Assembly: GCF_022807995.1 (NCBI RefSeq)
Contig: NZ_CP094351.1
Location: 1,085,001 to 1,149,000, forward strand
Reading direction: 5' to 3'
Source of the DNA: Pseudomonas orientalis
GTDB lineage: Bacteria > Pseudomonadota > Gammaproteobacteria > Pseudomonadales > Pseudomonadaceae
Length of the DNA stretch: 64,000 nucleotides
Shown piece after piece: positions 34,842 to 45,878 of this stretch (its first letter is position 1; each line of letters opens with the position of its first letter). The notes under the pieces were generated by a model that was not told the origin of the DNA, ran no database searches, and saw nothing but the letters and a program-made list of their open reading frames with translations. The position numbers and the translations under genes were made by a program.

Positions 34842-35966
34842 GTGCGAATAACGCTTCTGTTATCGGCATGCCTGTTATGCCTGAACGCCTACGCGGCCCC
34901 TGTTGACGTGGCCAGCCTGGACCGTGGTACCTGGCCCGAAAAGCTTGGCAGCCCGGCGCTGTTCGACGTGGCCTCGCGTGCGGAAACCCTGATGTTTGCC
35001 CATGGTTTGATTGCCAGCGAAGCCCAGGACGAAACCGCGCTCAAACAGCGCCTGGGATTGAAGATCATCAACCTGGCCGCCATCGACGACCTGCGTCGCC
35101 AACTCTGGCAACGGTTGTTGGAGAACTACACATTCGCCCAGCAAAGCTGCGAGGAAGACGCTTCGTTCTGCTACCTGGTGGAAAACATGGACGACCTGCG
35201 CGAACAGGCCGGCAAGTTCGACGTCAGTGACGACTCTTTCTATATAGGCTGGGCCGCCCCCAGCCGGCACTTTCATGAGCGCTATCTCGATGAACTGCTG
35301 CGCAAGGCCGCACTGTTGCCACAGATCAGCAGCGAAGTGGCGCGCTTTGGTGATCACGAACGCAATGGCGACGAGCTCAACGATCGCATGTTCCTGCTGA
35401 CCTTCGACGGCGGCCCGGCAACGGTCGGCGGCAATACCGACTGGCTCGCCGACTACCTGCGCAAGCAAAAGATGAACGCCACGTTCTTCACCCTTGGCAG
35501 CAGCCTGCAAACCCGCGTGGAGCGCAGTTCTGTCGCGGATGTGCAGGCGTTGTATCAGGGGCAGTGCGTAGGTATCCAGGGGTGGCAGTATCGCTCTCAC
35601 AGCCATTGGGTCGATTGGCAGGACTCCATCACCCGCAGCGCATCACTGGTGCAAAACCTGCTGCCGGAAAACTATGTGCCGCTGTTCCGACCGCCCTACG
35701 GGCAGCGGCGCGCGAATAGCCAGGGATTCTTCCAGGCTCAAGGTCTGCAAGTGGCGTTATGGGATATCGATTCCCAGGACGATCCGGGCAGGCTCAAGGC
35801 CGACGAGTCGGCGCAACGGGTGCTGACGCTGATGCTGCTGTGGCGCAAAGGCGTGATTGTGTTTCACGACACCCAGGACAAGGCGCGGGCGGCACTGCCA
35901 ATGGTGTTGCAGACAACGGCGCAGAGCGGCTTGGGCTGGCAGGACTGTCGTGAAGCATTTCGATGA
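34842..35966 (+). CDS. Polysaccharide deacetylase-like secreted protein, probably metal-site defective
   Basis: 374 aa from GTG 34842 (AAAGGATG upstream), with signal peptide ITLLLSACLLCLNAYA-A. The NodB-like domain is C-terminal: LTFDGGPAT (about residue 187) replaces TFDDGP, so the metal-binding second Asp is Gly. The later HTxxH-type motif reads GWQYRSH, with the first His as Gln. FRPPYGQRR and DIDSQD are kept. Two of three expected metal ligands therefore appear lost, suggesting a non-catalytic carbohydrate-binding role or an altered mechanism. Confidence 0.75.
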   Translation: MRITLLLSACLLCLNAYAAPVDVASLDRGTWPEKLGSPALFDVASRAETLMFAHGLIASEAQDETALKQRLGLKIINLAAIDDLRRQLWQRLLENYTFAQQSCEEDASFCYLVENMDDLREQAGKFDVSDDSFYIGWAAPSRHFHERYLDELLRKAALLPQISSEVARFGDHERNGDELNDRMFLLTFDGGPATVGGNTDWLADYLRKQKMNATFFTLGSSLQTRVERSSVADVQALYQGQCVGIQGWQYRSHSHWVDWQDSITRSASLVQNLLPENYVPLFRPPYGQRRANSQGFFQAQGLQVALWDIDSQDDPGRLKADESAQRVLTLMLLWRKGVIVFHDTQDKARAALPMVLQTTAQSGLGWQDCREAFR

Positions 35967-36306
35967 AATGCCCGGTTCTTCTGGTCGAGGGAGATTTCTG
36001 GGGTGATTTGCCGCGACATTTCGATGCAGGCGGACTTCCGACTTTAACGGGGTACCTGGCACTCGGCTAGTGCTATTCGTCATCCTGAAAAATAAACTTC
36101 AAAAAAGCGTCAAAGTGCTTTTTCCTGTCATGGGTTTTGCGGTATTACGAAGTCAGACCGCCGAAACCTGCAGCACAGGTGGCGTCTTCCAAGACTCCTC
36201 ATGTGGGCACTGCACTTGACCTCACTCAAGGTGCAGTCGGTGGTCGAATCGAGGCGCAGCACCGCCCAGGTATTGCGTCGACTGGCTCCCACAAAGGTGA
36301 CCGAGT
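35967..36306. other. Intergenic region upstream of phoH
   Basis: 340 bp without a supported gene. It holds an imperfect hairpin (CTGCACTTGA at 36210 with TCAAGGTGCAG at 36226), and an A/T-rich hairpin AAAAAGC-GCTTTTT near 36102-36123 that may terminate the deacetylase transcript. Confidence 0.4.
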
Positions 36307-37701
36307 ATGGATGATCATGGACGCACCCCTTCTTCCGACCAGCCAATCCTTTATGTGCTTGATACCAACGTACTGATTCACGATCCAAACGCACTGCTTA
36401 ACTTTGAAGAACACCACGTCGCCATCCCCATGATCGTGCTGGAGGAACTGGACAAACTCAAAAGCGGCCACCACAGCGTTGCCGCCGAATGCCGCCAGGC
36501 CATCCGCCTGATCGACAAGACCCTGGGCGAAGCCTCGCCCGAGGACGTTGAAGTCGGCGTGCCGATCCAGCGCGGCAAGAGCGGGCCCAAGGGCTTGCTG
36601 TCGATCCTGATGAGCAAGCGCAACGAGCCCAACAGCCTGCTGCCGGAAAACCTGAACGACAACAAAATCATCAACCAATTGATCGACCTGCATGCGCGCG
36701 ACAAGGACCTGCGCGTGGTGCTGGTGACCAAAGACATCAATATGCGCCTCAAGGCCCGGGCGTGCGGGATCGCGGCCGAGGACTACAGTACCGACCAACT
36801 GGTTGACGACGTGTCGATGCTGTCCCGTGGTTATCACATGATGACCGGCTCGTTCTGGGACCGCGTCAGCAAAGTCGAAACCCGCCAGGACCACGGTCGC
36901 ACCTGGCACCAGGTACAGCTGATCGACAACCTGCCGGCGGTGCATATCAATGAGTTCATTGTCGACGAGCAGGGCTTCGTGGGCTGGATCAAAGAGATCC
37001 AGGTCGACAAGTTGCTGATCCTCGACCTGCATCAGGAACCCCTGTTGCACCAGGAAGCCTGGGGCCTGAAACCGCGTGATATCTACCAGAGCCTGGCGCT
37101 GTATGCGCTGCTCGATCCGGACATTCACCTGGTCAACCTGACCGGTGCGGCAGGCTCGGGCAAGACTATCCTCGCCCTGGCCGCCGCCATCGAACAGACC
37201 ATGGTGACCAAGCGCTACCGCCGCATCATCGCCACCCGCAGCGTGCAGGGCCTGGACCAGGAGATCGGTTTTCTGCCCGGCACCGAGGCGGAAAAAATGG
37301 AGCCATGGCTGGGGGCGATCACCGACAACCTCGAAGCCTTGCACATGGATGACGAAAACACCCATGGCAGCGTCGACTACATCCTCAGCAAAGTGCCGTT
37401 GCAGTTCAAATCCCTCAACTACATTCGAGGCCGCAGTTTCCAGCAGAGTCTGATTTTGATCGATGAATGCCAGAACCTCACCCCGCACCAGATGAAAACC
37501 ATCATCACCCGTGCCGGCGCCGGTTCCAAAGTGGTGTGCCTGGGCAACCTGGCGCAGATCGACACCCCTTACCTGTCCGCGACCAGCTCCGGGCTGACTT
37601 ACCTGACGGAACGCTTCAAGGATTTCCCGAACGGCGTGCATATCGCGCTGCAGGGCGTGCCACGTTCGATTCTGGCCGAATACGCAGAGTCTCACCTGTA
37701 A
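36307..37701 (+). CDS. PhoH2-type PIN domain-PhoH ATPase
   Basis: 464 aa. The N-terminal PIN nuclease domain has YVLDTNVLIHDP, the acidic VLEELDKLK and VVLVTKDINM. The C-terminal PhoH ATPase has Walker A GAAGSGKT and Walker B LILIDECQN. Proteins of this architecture are sequence-specific RNA helicase/ribonucleases related to toxin PIN domains. Ribosome site AAAGGTGA precedes ATG 36307. Monocistronic, followed by a REPIN. Confidence 0.92.
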   Translation: MDDHGRTPSSDQPILYVLDTNVLIHDPNALLNFEEHHVAIPMIVLEELDKLKSGHHSVAAECRQAIRLIDKTLGEASPEDVEVGVPIQRGKSGPKGLLSILMSKRNEPNSLLPENLNDNKIINQLIDLHARDKDLRVVLVTKDINMRLKARACGIAAEDYSTDQLVDDVSMLSRGYHMMTGSFWDRVSKVETRQDHGRTWHQVQLIDNLPAVHINEFIVDEQGFVGWIKEIQVDKLLILDLHQEPLLHQEAWGLKPRDIYQSLALYALLDPDIHLVNLTGAAGSGKTILALAAAIEQTMVTKRYRRIIATRSVQGLDQEIGFLPGTEAEKMEPWLGAITDNLEALHMDDENTHGSVDYILSKVPLQFKSLNYIRGRSFQQSLILIDECQNLTPHQMKTIITRAGAGSKVVCLGNLAQIDTPYLSATSSGLTYLTERFKDFPNGVHIALQGVPRSILAEYAESHL

Positions 37702-37710
37702 CGCGATCAA

Positions 37711-37800
37711 TGTGGGAGGGGGCTTGCCCCCGATGACGGTGGTGCATTCAACATCTCTGTTGACTGACCCACCGTCATCGGGGGCAAGCCCCCTCCCACA
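37711..37800. repeat. REPIN with perfect 30-bp arms
   Basis: The arms at 37711-37740 and 37771-37800 are exact reverse complements over 30 bp, starting TGTGGGAGGGGGCTTGCCCC. It separates phoH from moaC and could end the phoH transcript. Confidence 0.95.
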
Positions 37801-37851
37801 TTTTGATCGGCGATAGGTTTACAATCGCTGCTCCTGATCAGGAGTATCGCT

Positions 37852-38325
37852 GTGCTGACTCATCTCGATTCCCAAGGTCGCGCCCATATGGTCGACGTCA
37901 CCGACAAAGCCGTGACGTTCCGTGAGGCGGTGGCCGAAGCGTGGGTGCGCATGTTGCCCGACACCCTGAAAATGATTGTCGACGGCGCCCACCCCAAGGG
38001 CGACGTATTTGCCGTGGCCCGCATTGCCGGGATCCAGGCGGCGAAAAAAACCAGCGATCTAATCCCGTTGTGCCACCCGCTGATGCTCACCGGGGTCAAG
38101 GTCGAACTGCGCGCCGACGGTGACAATGCCGTTTACATCCTGGCGCGCTGCAAGCTCTCCGGCCAGACCGGCGTCGAAATGGAAGCCCTGACCGCCGCCA
38201 GCGTCGCGGCACTGACCATCTACGACATGTGCAAGGCGGTGGACCGTGGCATGATCATCGAAAATATTCGCCTGCTGGAAAAGCTCGGCGGCAAAAGCGG
38301 GCATTTCAAGGCGGACCAGGCATGA
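37852..38325 (+). CDS. moaC: MoaC, cyclic pyranopterin monophosphate synthase
   Basis: 157 aa, catalysing the second half of GTP to cyclic pyranopterin monophosphate conversion in molybdenum cofactor synthesis. Motifs: [14 protein letters not shown] and [34 protein letters not shown] start at 37852 with AGGAG nearby. Overlaps moaD by 4 nt. Confidence 0.96.
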   Translation: MLTHLDSQGRAHMVDVTDKAVTFREAVAEAWVRMLPDTLKMIVDGAHPKGDVFAVARIAGIQAAKKTSDLIPLCHPLMLTGVKVELRADGDNAVYILARCKLSGQTGVEMEALTAASVAALTIYDMCKAVDRGMIIENIRLLEKLGGKSGHFKADQA

Positions 38326-38564
38326 GCATCAACGTATTGTTTTTTGCGCGTTACAGCGAAGCGATTGGCCTGGATTCGCTGGAGATGGAAGGCGACTTCG
38401 CGACCGTCGACGCCGTACGCCAAGCCTTGGCGGGTGGACCGGACTTTGCGGTGCTCAACGAAACCAGCCTGATGTGCGCCCGTAACCAAGAGTTGTGCGC
38501 GCTCGACGAACCGCTGCAAGCCGGCGATGAAGTCGCGTTTTTCCCGCCGGTGACCGGAGGCTGA
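38322..38564 (+). CDS. moaD: MoaD, molybdopterin synthase small subunit
   Basis: 80 aa ubiquitin-like sulfur carrier. The C-terminal FFPPVTGG ends in the Gly-Gly that is thiocarboxylated. Start ATG overlaps the moaC stop (ATGA), and moaE follows after 2 nt, so the three are one operon. Confidence 0.95.
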   Translation: MSINVLFFARYSEAIGLDSLEMEGDFATVDAVRQALAGGPDFAVLNETSLMCARNQELCALDEPLQAGDEVAFFPPVTGG

Positions 38565-38566
38565 GC

Positions 38567-39016
38567 ATGGCCATTCGTGTGCAGGTCGAGGCCTTTGATC
38601 CCGGTGCCGAAGTGAACGCGATGCACGCGGCCAATATCGGCGTGGGCGCGGTGGTGAGTTTTGTCGGTTATGTGCGCGACTTCAATGACGGACGCGAGGT
38701 GTCGGGGATGTTTCTGGAACACTACCCCGGCATGACCGAAAAAGCCCTGGCCAGGATCGCGGTGGAAGCGGAACAGCGCTGGCCGTTGCTCAAGCTGGAG
38801 GTGCTGCATCGCATCGGCGCGCTGGAGCCGGGTGAGCCGATTGTGTTTGTGGCGGCGGCCAGTGCGCATCGTCAGGCGGCGTTTGATGCCTGTGCGTTTG
38901 TGATGGATTACCTGAAGACGCGGGCGCCGTTTTGGAAGAAAGAGACCACGCCAGAAGGTGCGCGTTGGGTTGAAGGGCGGGCCAGTGATCACTCGGCAGC
39001 AGATCGCTGGAAATAG
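38567..39016 (+). CDS. moaE: MoaE, molybdopterin synthase catalytic subunit
   Basis: 149 aa. Motifs VGYVRDFNDG, LEHYPGMTEKAL, HRIGALEPGE and YLKTRAPFWKKE, the last carrying active-site lysines. With MoaD it inserts two sulfurs to make molybdopterin. Last gene of moaCDE. Confidence 0.95.
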   Translation: MAIRVQVEAFDPGAEVNAMHAANIGVGAVVSFVGYVRDFNDGREVSGMFLEHYPGMTEKALARIAVEAEQRWPLLKLEVLHRIGALEPGEPIVFVAAASAHRQAAFDACAFVMDYLKTRAPFWKKETTPEGARWVEGRASDHSAADRWK

Positions 39017-39053
39017 CCAGCCAGGACAAATCTCAAAACCAGCAGAGATCAAA

Positions 39054-39087
39054 GTGTGGGAGGGGGCTTGCCCCCTCCCACACTTTT
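39054..39087. terminator. REP-derived hairpin terminator between moaE and rhlB
   Basis: A single REP palindrome: GTGTGGGAGGGGG and CCCCCTCCCACAC around a short loop, followed by TTTT. It lies between convergent moaE and rhlB and is well placed to act as terminator. Confidence 0.7.
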
Positions 39088-39100
39088 ATTGCATTTGAGC

Positions 39101-40561
39101 TTAAGGGCGCTTGCGTTCTACAGCGCGCAGCAAATGCGTCGGCGGCGTCTCACAGCTGATCTTGCGTCCCAGCAACGTCTCGATCGACGGCAACTGGTAC
39201 GAGTCATCTTCCCCGGCAAAGCTGATCGATACACCCGCAGCCCCGGCACGCCCGGTACGACCGATACGGTGCACATAGTCGTCCGGCACTTCCGGCAGGG
39301 TGAAGTTGATCACGTGGCTGATGCCGTCGATGTGAATGCCGCGCCCGGCCACGTCGGTGGCCACCAGCACGCGGATCTTGCCTTCGCGGAAGCCTTCCAG
39401 GGTCTTGATGCGCTTGTGCTGCGGCACATCGCCGGACAGTTGCGCGGCGTTGACGCCATCGCGCACCAGGCGCTCTTCGATGCGGCGCACTTCGTCCTTG
39501 CGGTTGGCGAATACCATCACGCGCTCCCAACCGTTGTCGTTGATCAGGTTGTAGAGCAGCTTGTATTTGTCGGCACCAGCCACCGCATAGATGTGCTGCT
39601 CGACGTTTTCGCTGGCGACGTTGAGCGCTTCGATCTCGACGATGGACGGGTCGGTGGTCCATTGCTTGGCGAGGTTCATCACGTCTTCGGTGAAGGTCGC
39701 GGAGAACAGCAGGGTCTGGCGCTCGGCTTTTGGCGGGGTCTGGCGAATGATCTGGCGCACTTGCGGGATAAAGCCCATGTCGAGCATGCGGTCGGCTTCG
39801 TCCAGCACCATCACTTCGACCATGTCCAGGTGCACGTCGCCGCGCTGGTTGAAGTCGAGCAGACGGCCCGGGGTGGCGACCAGGATGTCGCAGTGGCGGG
39901 CTTCCAGGTGCTTGAGCTGCTTGTCGAAGTCCATGCCGCCGACGAAGGTCATCACATTGAGACCGGTATACTTGGTCAGGTCGGCGGCGTCCTTGGCGAT
40001 CTGCACCACCAGCTCCCGGGTAGGGGCGATGATCAGCGCGCGCGGTTCACCCATGTAGCGTTCTTTGGGCGGCGGCGTTTGCAGCAGTTGGGTGATGATC
40101 GAGATCAGGAACGCGGCGGTCTTGCCGGTGCCGGTCTGGGCGCGGCCGATGGCGTCTTTGCCGGCCAGGGTGAAGCCCAGCACCTGCGCCTGGATCGGCG
40201 TGCAGTACGGGAAGCCCAGGTCCTGGATGGCGTGCATCAGTTCCGGGGCCAGGTCGAAGTCGTGGAAGCGGGTCTTGCCTTCCTGGGGCTCGACGACGAA
40301 GTCTTCGAGCTTCCACGGGATGACGACCGGCTTCGGGGCGTGTTCGCGGCGAGGCTTTGGCGCGACTGGCGCGGCAGCGGCCTCAACCGGTTTTGCCTGT
40401 TCAGGCGCTGTCACGTTCGGCTGGGCGACGGCTGCCGTCCGTGCGGGCTGCCTGCCGTCATTGCGGCTGCCGGTTGGCGGGACGGGAGCACTGGGAACAG
40501 GCGCGAGCGGCTCAGCCTCGCTTTTGCCGAACATCTTCTTGAGTGCTTTGAGCACGGTCAT
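39101..40561 (-). CDS. rhlB: RhlB, DEAD-box RNA helicase
   Basis: 486 aa. A low-complexity Pro/Ala-rich N-terminus (about 75 residues) precedes a standard helicase core: Q motif [30 protein letters not shown] in [12 protein letters not shown] in LLFSATF, and [10 protein letters not shown]. RhlB unwinds RNA, in E. coli as part of the degradosome. Neighbouring moaCDE, esterase and aap genes match the Pseudomonas arrangement I know. Confidence 0.93.
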   Translation of the reverse strand: MTVLKALKKMFGKSEAEPLAPVPSAPVPPTGSRNDGRQPARTAAVAQPNVTAPEQAKPVEAAAAPVAPKPRREHAPKPVVIPWKLEDFVVEPQEGKTRFHDFDLAPELMHAIQDLGFPYCTPIQAQVLGFTLAGKDAIGRAQTGTGKTAAFLISIITQLLQTPPPKERYMGEPRALIIAPTRELVVQIAKDAADLTKYTGLNVMTFVGGMDFDKQLKHLEARHCDILVATPGRLLDFNQRGDVHLDMVEVMVLDEADRMLDMGFIPQVRQIIRQTPPKAERQTLLFSATFTEDVMNLAKQWTTDPSIVEIEALNVASENVEQHIYAVAGADKYKLLYNLINDNGWERVMVFANRKDEVRRIEERLVRDGVNAAQLSGDVPQHKRIKTLEGFREGKIRVLVATDVAGRGIHIDGISHVINFTLPEVPDDYVHRIGRTGRAGAAGVSISFAGEDDSYQLPSIETLLGRKISCETPPTHLLRAVERKRP

Positions 40562-40656
40562 CTCATTAATTGGTTAAGGAATGTACGCCGGCCAGTGTAA
40601 TGCAAGAATCGGGCGCGGCGTAGTGCGTCTGTCATACAACTACATAAACGCGGGGA

Positions 40657-41658
<1,002 letters not shown>

Positions 41659-42690
41659 ATGAAGGTATTGAAATCCACCCTGGCCATCGTGACCGCGGCC
41701 GCTGTATTGGGTGTCAGTGGTTTTGCCCAGGCTGGCGCCACCCTGGACGCCGTGCAGAAGAAAGGCTTTGTACAATGTGGCGTGAGTGACGGCCTGCCGG
41801 GTTTCTCGGTGCCGGATGCCAGCGGCAAGATCCTCGGGATTGACGCTGACGTGTGCCGCGCTGTGGCCGCTGCCGTTTTCGGCGACGCGACCAAGGTCAA
41901 GTTCAGCCAGTTGAACGCCAAGGAGCGTTTCACCGCGCTTCAATCGGGCGAAGTCGACATCCTGTCACGCAACACCACCATGACCAGCTCCCGCGATGCG
42001 GGCATGGGCCTTAAATTCCCGGGCTTCATCACCTACTATGACGGCATCGGTTTCCTGGTTAACAACAAGCTGGGCGTGAAAAGCGCCAAGGAACTGGACG
42101 GTGCAACCATCTGCATCCAGGCCGGTACCACCACCGAGCTGAACGTTTCCGACTACTTCCGTGGCAACAACCTCAAGTACACCCCGATCACCTTCGACAC
42201 CTCCGATGAAAGCGCCAAGTCGCTGGAATCCGGGCGTTGCGACGTGCTGACCTCCGACAAGTCCCAACTGTTCGCCCAGCGCAGCAAGCTGGCCGCACCG
42301 AAGGACTACGTGGTTCTGCCGGAAACCATTTCCAAGGAGCCCCTGGGCCCGGTCGTGCGTAACGGCGACGACGAGTGGCTGGCCATCGTGCGCTGGGTTG
42401 GCTACGCGATGCTCAATGCCGAAGAGGCCGGTATCACCTCCAAGAACGTCGAAGCTGAAGCCAAGTCCACCAAGAACCCGGACGTTGCTCGTCTGCTCGG
42501 TGCCGACGGCGAATACGGCAAAGACCTGAAAGTGAAGAAGGATTGGGTGGTACAGATCGTCAAGCAAGTCGGTAACTACGGCGAAGTGTTCGAGCGCAAC
42601 CTGGGCAAGAGCACCCCGCTGGAAATCGACCGTGGCCTGAACGCGCTGTGGAACAACGGCGGCATTCAATACGCACCGCCTGTGCGCTGA
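41659..42690 (+). CDS. aapJ: AapJ, general L-amino-acid ABC transporter binding protein
   Basis: 343 aa periplasmic solute-binding protein. Signal peptide ILKSTLAIV-type: positive start then AIVTAAAVLGVSGFAQA. Family features: GLPGFSVPDASGKILGIDADVCRAVAAAVFGD and LSRNTTMTSSRDAGMGLKF. It binds a broad range of L-amino acids for AapQMP. First gene of the operon. Confidence 0.94.
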   Translation: MKVLKSTLAIVTAAAVLGVSGFAQAGATLDAVQKKGFVQCGVSDGLPGFSVPDASGKILGIDADVCRAVAAAVFGDATKVKFSQLNAKERFTALQSGEVDILSRNTTMTSSRDAGMGLKFPGFITYYDGIGFLVNNKLGVKSAKELDGATICIQAGTTTELNVSDYFRGNNLKYTPITFDTSDESAKSLESGRCDVLTSDKSQLFAQRSKLAAPKDYVVLPETISKEPLGPVVRNGDDEWLAIVRWVGYAMLNAEEAGITSKNVEAEAKSTKNPDVARLLGADGEYGKDLKVKKDWVVQIVKQVGNYGEVFERNLGKSTPLEIDRGLNALWNNGGIQYAPPVR

Positions 42691-42762
42691 TCGCTGATGG
42701 TTCTGTCACCCGGTGGGCCAACCGCCGGGTGATGTTCTGTTCCATTCTTTCCGGGGCACTTC

Positions 42763-43944
42763 ATGCAAAATCAAATCGGCGCACCCAAGCAGAAGCTCAG
42801 CTTCAGCGATCCCAAAGTGCGTGCGTGGCTCTTCCAGATCATCACGATTGTGGCGGTGGTCTCGCTGGGCTGGTACCTCTTCAACAATACCCAGACCAAC
42901 CTGCAACACCGGGGCATTACCTCGGGTTTCGACTTTCTTGAGCGCAGTGCCGGCTTCGGCATCGCGCAGCACCTGATCGACTACACCGAATCGGACAGCT
43001 ATGCCCGGGTGTTTGTGATCGGTTTGCTCAACACCTTGCTGGTGACCTTTATTGGCGTGATCCTGGCGACACTGCTCGGGTTTGTCATCGGCGTGGCACG
43101 GCTGTCGCCGAACTGGATGATCAACAAGCTGGCGACCGTGTACGTGGAAGTGTTCCGCAACATTCCGCCGCTGCTGCAGATCCTGTTCTGGTACTTCGCG
43201 GTGTTCCTGACCATGCCGGGGCCGCGCAACAGCCATAATTTCGGTGACACCTTCTTCGTCAGCAGCCGTGGCCTGAATATGCCGGCGGCGCTTGCCGCTG
43301 ACGGGTTCTGGCCGTTTGTGGTCAGCGTCGTGGTTGCCATTGCGGCGATCGTGCTGATGACCCGTTGGGCCAACAAGCGCTTTGAAGCCACCGGTGTTCC
43401 GTTTCATAAGTTCTGGGCGGGCCTGGCGCTGTTCATCGTGATCCCGGCGTTGTGCGCGTTGATTTTCGGTGCACCGCTGCACTGGGAAATGCCCAAGCTG
43501 CAAGGTTTCAACTTTGTCGGCGGCTGGGTACTGATTCCCGAACTGCTGGCACTGACCCTGGCGCTGACCGTCTACACGGCCGCGTTTATCGCCGAGATCG
43601 TGCGTTCGGGCATCAAGTCGGTCAGCCACGGCCAGACCGAAGCCGCGCGCTCCCTGGGCCTGCGCCCCGGGCCGACGCTGCGCAAGGTCATCATCCCGCA
43701 AGCCTTGCGGGTGATCATTCCGCCGCTGACCAGCCAATACCTGAACCTGGCGAAAAACTCGTCGCTGGCCGCCGGTATCGGTTACCCGGAAATGGTTTCG
43801 CTGTTTGCCGGCACGGTGCTCAACCAGACCGGCCAGGCCATCGAAGTCATTGCCATCACCATGAGCGTGTACCTGGCGATCAGCATCAGCATTTCCCTGC
43901 TGATGAACTGGTACAACAAGCGCATTGCGCTGATCGAGCGGTGA
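42763..43944 (+). CDS. aapQ: AapQ, amino-acid ABC transporter permease
   Basis: 393 aa with multiple TM helices. The EAA loop is EAARSLGLRPGPTLRKVIIP, which contacts AapP, and VEVFRNIPPLLQILFWYF is the usual TM motif. It is longer than typical His/Glu permeases because of an extra central TM/loop region, as is normal in the Aap/Bzt group. 72 nt after aapJ. Confidence 0.94.
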   Translation: MQNQIGAPKQKLSFSDPKVRAWLFQIITIVAVVSLGWYLFNNTQTNLQHRGITSGFDFLERSAGFGIAQHLIDYTESDSYARVFVIGLLNTLLVTFIGVILATLLGFVIGVARLSPNWMINKLATVYVEVFRNIPPLLQILFWYFAVFLTMPGPRNSHNFGDTFFVSSRGLNMPAALAADGFWPFVVSVVVAIAAIVLMTRWANKRFEATGVPFHKFWAGLALFIVIPALCALIFGAPLHWEMPKLQGFNFVGGWVLIPELLALTLALTVYTAAFIAEIVRSGIKSVSHGQTEAARSLGLRPGPTLRKVIIPQALRVIIPPLTSQYLNLAKNSSLAAGIGYPEMVSLFAGTVLNQTGQAIEVIAITMSVYLAISISISLLMNWYNKRIALIER

Positions 43945-43954
43945 GGAAACGCCC

Positions 43955-45052
43955 ATGAGTTCACATACATTCAAACCGGATATGCCGCCGCCGAACAAAG
44001 TCTTCGGGCCGATGGCATGGATGCGCGCCAACCTGTTCTCCAGCTGGCTCAACACGCTGCTGACGTTGCTCGCGTTCTACCTGATCTACCTGGTGGTACC
44101 GCCGATCCTCAGTTGGGCGATCATCGACGCCAACTGGGTTGGCACCACCCGCGCCGATTGCACCAAGGAAGGCGCCTGCTGGGTGTTCATCCAACAGCGC
44201 TTCGGCCAGTTCATGTACGGCTACTACCCCGGCGATCTGCGCTGGCGCGTAGACCTCACCGTGTGGCTGGCGATTGTCGGCGTGGCGCCGTTGTTCATCT
44301 CGCGCTTTCAACGCAAGGCGGTCTATGGCCTGAGCTTTCTGGTGCTGTACCCGATCATCGCATTCTTCCTGCTGCACGGCGGCGCGTTCGGGTTGACCAA
44401 CGTGGCCACCAGCCAGTGGGGCGGCTTGATGCTGACCCTGGTCATCGCCACCGTCGGCATTGCCGGCGCGTTGCCGCTGGGCATCATGCTGGCGTTGGGG
44501 CGGCGTTCGAACATGCCGGCGATTCGGGTGGTCTGCGTGACCTTCATCGAATTCTGGCGCGGCGTGCCGTTGATCACGGTGCTGTTCATGTCCTCGGTGA
44601 TGCTGCCACTGTTCCTGCCCGAAGGCATGGGCATCGACAAGCTGCTGCGCGCCTTGATCGGCGTGATCCTGTTCCAGTCGGCCTACGTGGCCGAAGTGGT
44701 GCGCGGCGGGTTGCAGGCGATCCCCAAGGGCCAGTACGAAGCGGCCGCGGCGATGGGCCTGGGTTACTGGCGCAGCATGGGGCTGGTGATCCTGCCGCAA
44801 GCGCTGAAGATGGTGATCCCCGGCATCGTCAACACGTTTATCGCGCTGTTCAAGGATACGAGCCTGGTGATCATCATCGGCCTGTTCGACCTGCTCAACA
44901 GCGTCAAGCAAGCCGCCGCCGACCCCAAATGGCTGGGCATGGCCACCGAAGGCTACGTGTTCGCCGCCCTGGTGTTCTGGATTTTCTGTTTTGGTATGTC
45001 GCGCTATTCCATTCATTTGGAACACAAGCTCGACACAGGCCACAAGCGTTAG
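43955..45052 (+). CDS. aapM: AapM, amino-acid ABC transporter permease
   Basis: 365 aa, multispanning. EAA loop: [35 protein letters not shown] matches the family. Pairs with AapQ to form the channel. 10 nt after aapQ. Confidence 0.94.
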   Translation: MSSHTFKPDMPPPNKVFGPMAWMRANLFSSWLNTLLTLLAFYLIYLVVPPILSWAIIDANWVGTTRADCTKEGACWVFIQQRFGQFMYGYYPGDLRWRVDLTVWLAIVGVAPLFISRFQRKAVYGLSFLVLYPIIAFFLLHGGAFGLTNVATSQWGGLMLTLVIATVGIAGALPLGIMLALGRRSNMPAIRVVCVTFIEFWRGVPLITVLFMSSVMLPLFLPEGMGIDKLLRALIGVILFQSAYVAEVVRGGLQAIPKGQYEAAAAMGLGYWRSMGLVILPQALKMVIPGIVNTFIALFKDTSLVIIIGLFDLLNSVKQAAADPKWLGMATEGYVFAALVFWIFCFGMSRYSIHLEHKLDTGHKR

Positions 45053-45063
45053 GAGTTGTTGTT

Positions 45064-45828
45064 ATGAGCGAAGCGATCAAACAGCCTGTGAGCCCTGAAG
45101 GCATTATCCAGATGCAGGGCGTCAACAAATGGTACGGCCAGTTCCATGTGTTGAAAGACATCAACCTCAACGTCAAGCAGGGCGAGCGTATCGTGTTGTG
45201 CGGCCCGTCGGGTTCGGGCAAGTCCACCACCATCCGTTGTCTCAACCGTCTGGAAGAGCATCAGCAGGGCCGTATCGTGGTCGACGGCGTGGAACTGACC
45301 AACGACCTCAAGCAGATCGAAGCGATCCGCCGTGAAGTCGGCATGGTGTTCCAGCACTTCAACCTGTTCCCGCACCTGACCATCCTGCAGAACTGCACCC
45401 TGGCGCCGATGTGGGTGCGCAAGATGCCCAAGCGCAAGGCCGAGGAAATCGCCATGCATTACCTGGAGCGCGTGCGCATTCCGGAGCAGGCCCACAAGTT
45501 TCCGGGGCAGCTTTCAGGTGGCCAGCAACAGCGTGTGGCGATTGCCCGCGCGCTGTGCATGAAGCCCAAGATCATGTTGTTCGACGAGCCGACCTCGGCA
45601 CTCGACCCGGAAATGGTCAAGGAGGTGTTGGACACCATGATCGGCCTGGCCGAAGACGGCATGACCATGCTGTGCGTGACCCACGAGATGGGTTTTGCGC
45701 GCACCGTGGCCAACCGCGTGATCTTCATGGACAAAGGCGAGATCGTTGAGCAGGCGGCGCCGAATGACTTCTTCGATAACCCGCAGAATGATCGGACCAA
45801 GTTGTTCTTGAGCCAGATTCTGCATTGA
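45064..45828 (+). CDS. aapP: AapP, amino-acid ABC transporter ATPase
   Basis: 254 aa. Walker A GPSGSGKS, signature LSGGQQQR, Walker [15 protein letters not shown]-loop VTHEMGFA. Start ATG 45064 follows TAGGAG. Energises AapQM. Last gene before an intrinsic terminator. Confidence 0.96.
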   Translation: MSEAIKQPVSPEGIIQMQGVNKWYGQFHVLKDINLNVKQGERIVLCGPSGSGKSTTIRCLNRLEEHQQGRIVVDGVELTNDLKQIEAIRREVGMVFQHFNLFPHLTILQNCTLAPMWVRKMPKRKAEEIAMHYLERVRIPEQAHKFPGQLSGGQQQRVAIARALCMKPKIMLFDEPTSALDPEMVKEVLDTMIGLAEDGMTMLCVTHEMGFARTVANRVIFMDKGEIVEQAAPNDFFDNPQNDRTKLFLSQILH

Positions 45829-45841
45829 TTGCAGCTTAAAG

Positions 45842-45868
45842 AAACCCGGCTTTTACGCCGGGTTTTTT
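45842..45868 (+). terminator. Intrinsic terminator of aapJQMP
   Basis: AAACCCGGC (45842-45850), a 6-nt loop and GCCGGGTTT followed by TTT, directly after aapP. Confidence 0.92.
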
Positions 45869-45878
45869 GCGTCTGTTC

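Noticed and set aside
44017..45828. 603-codon frame reading through aapM into aapP
   Set aside because: The first 349 codons are an out-of-frame reading of aapM. The real aapP starts at ATG 45064 with its own ribosome site.
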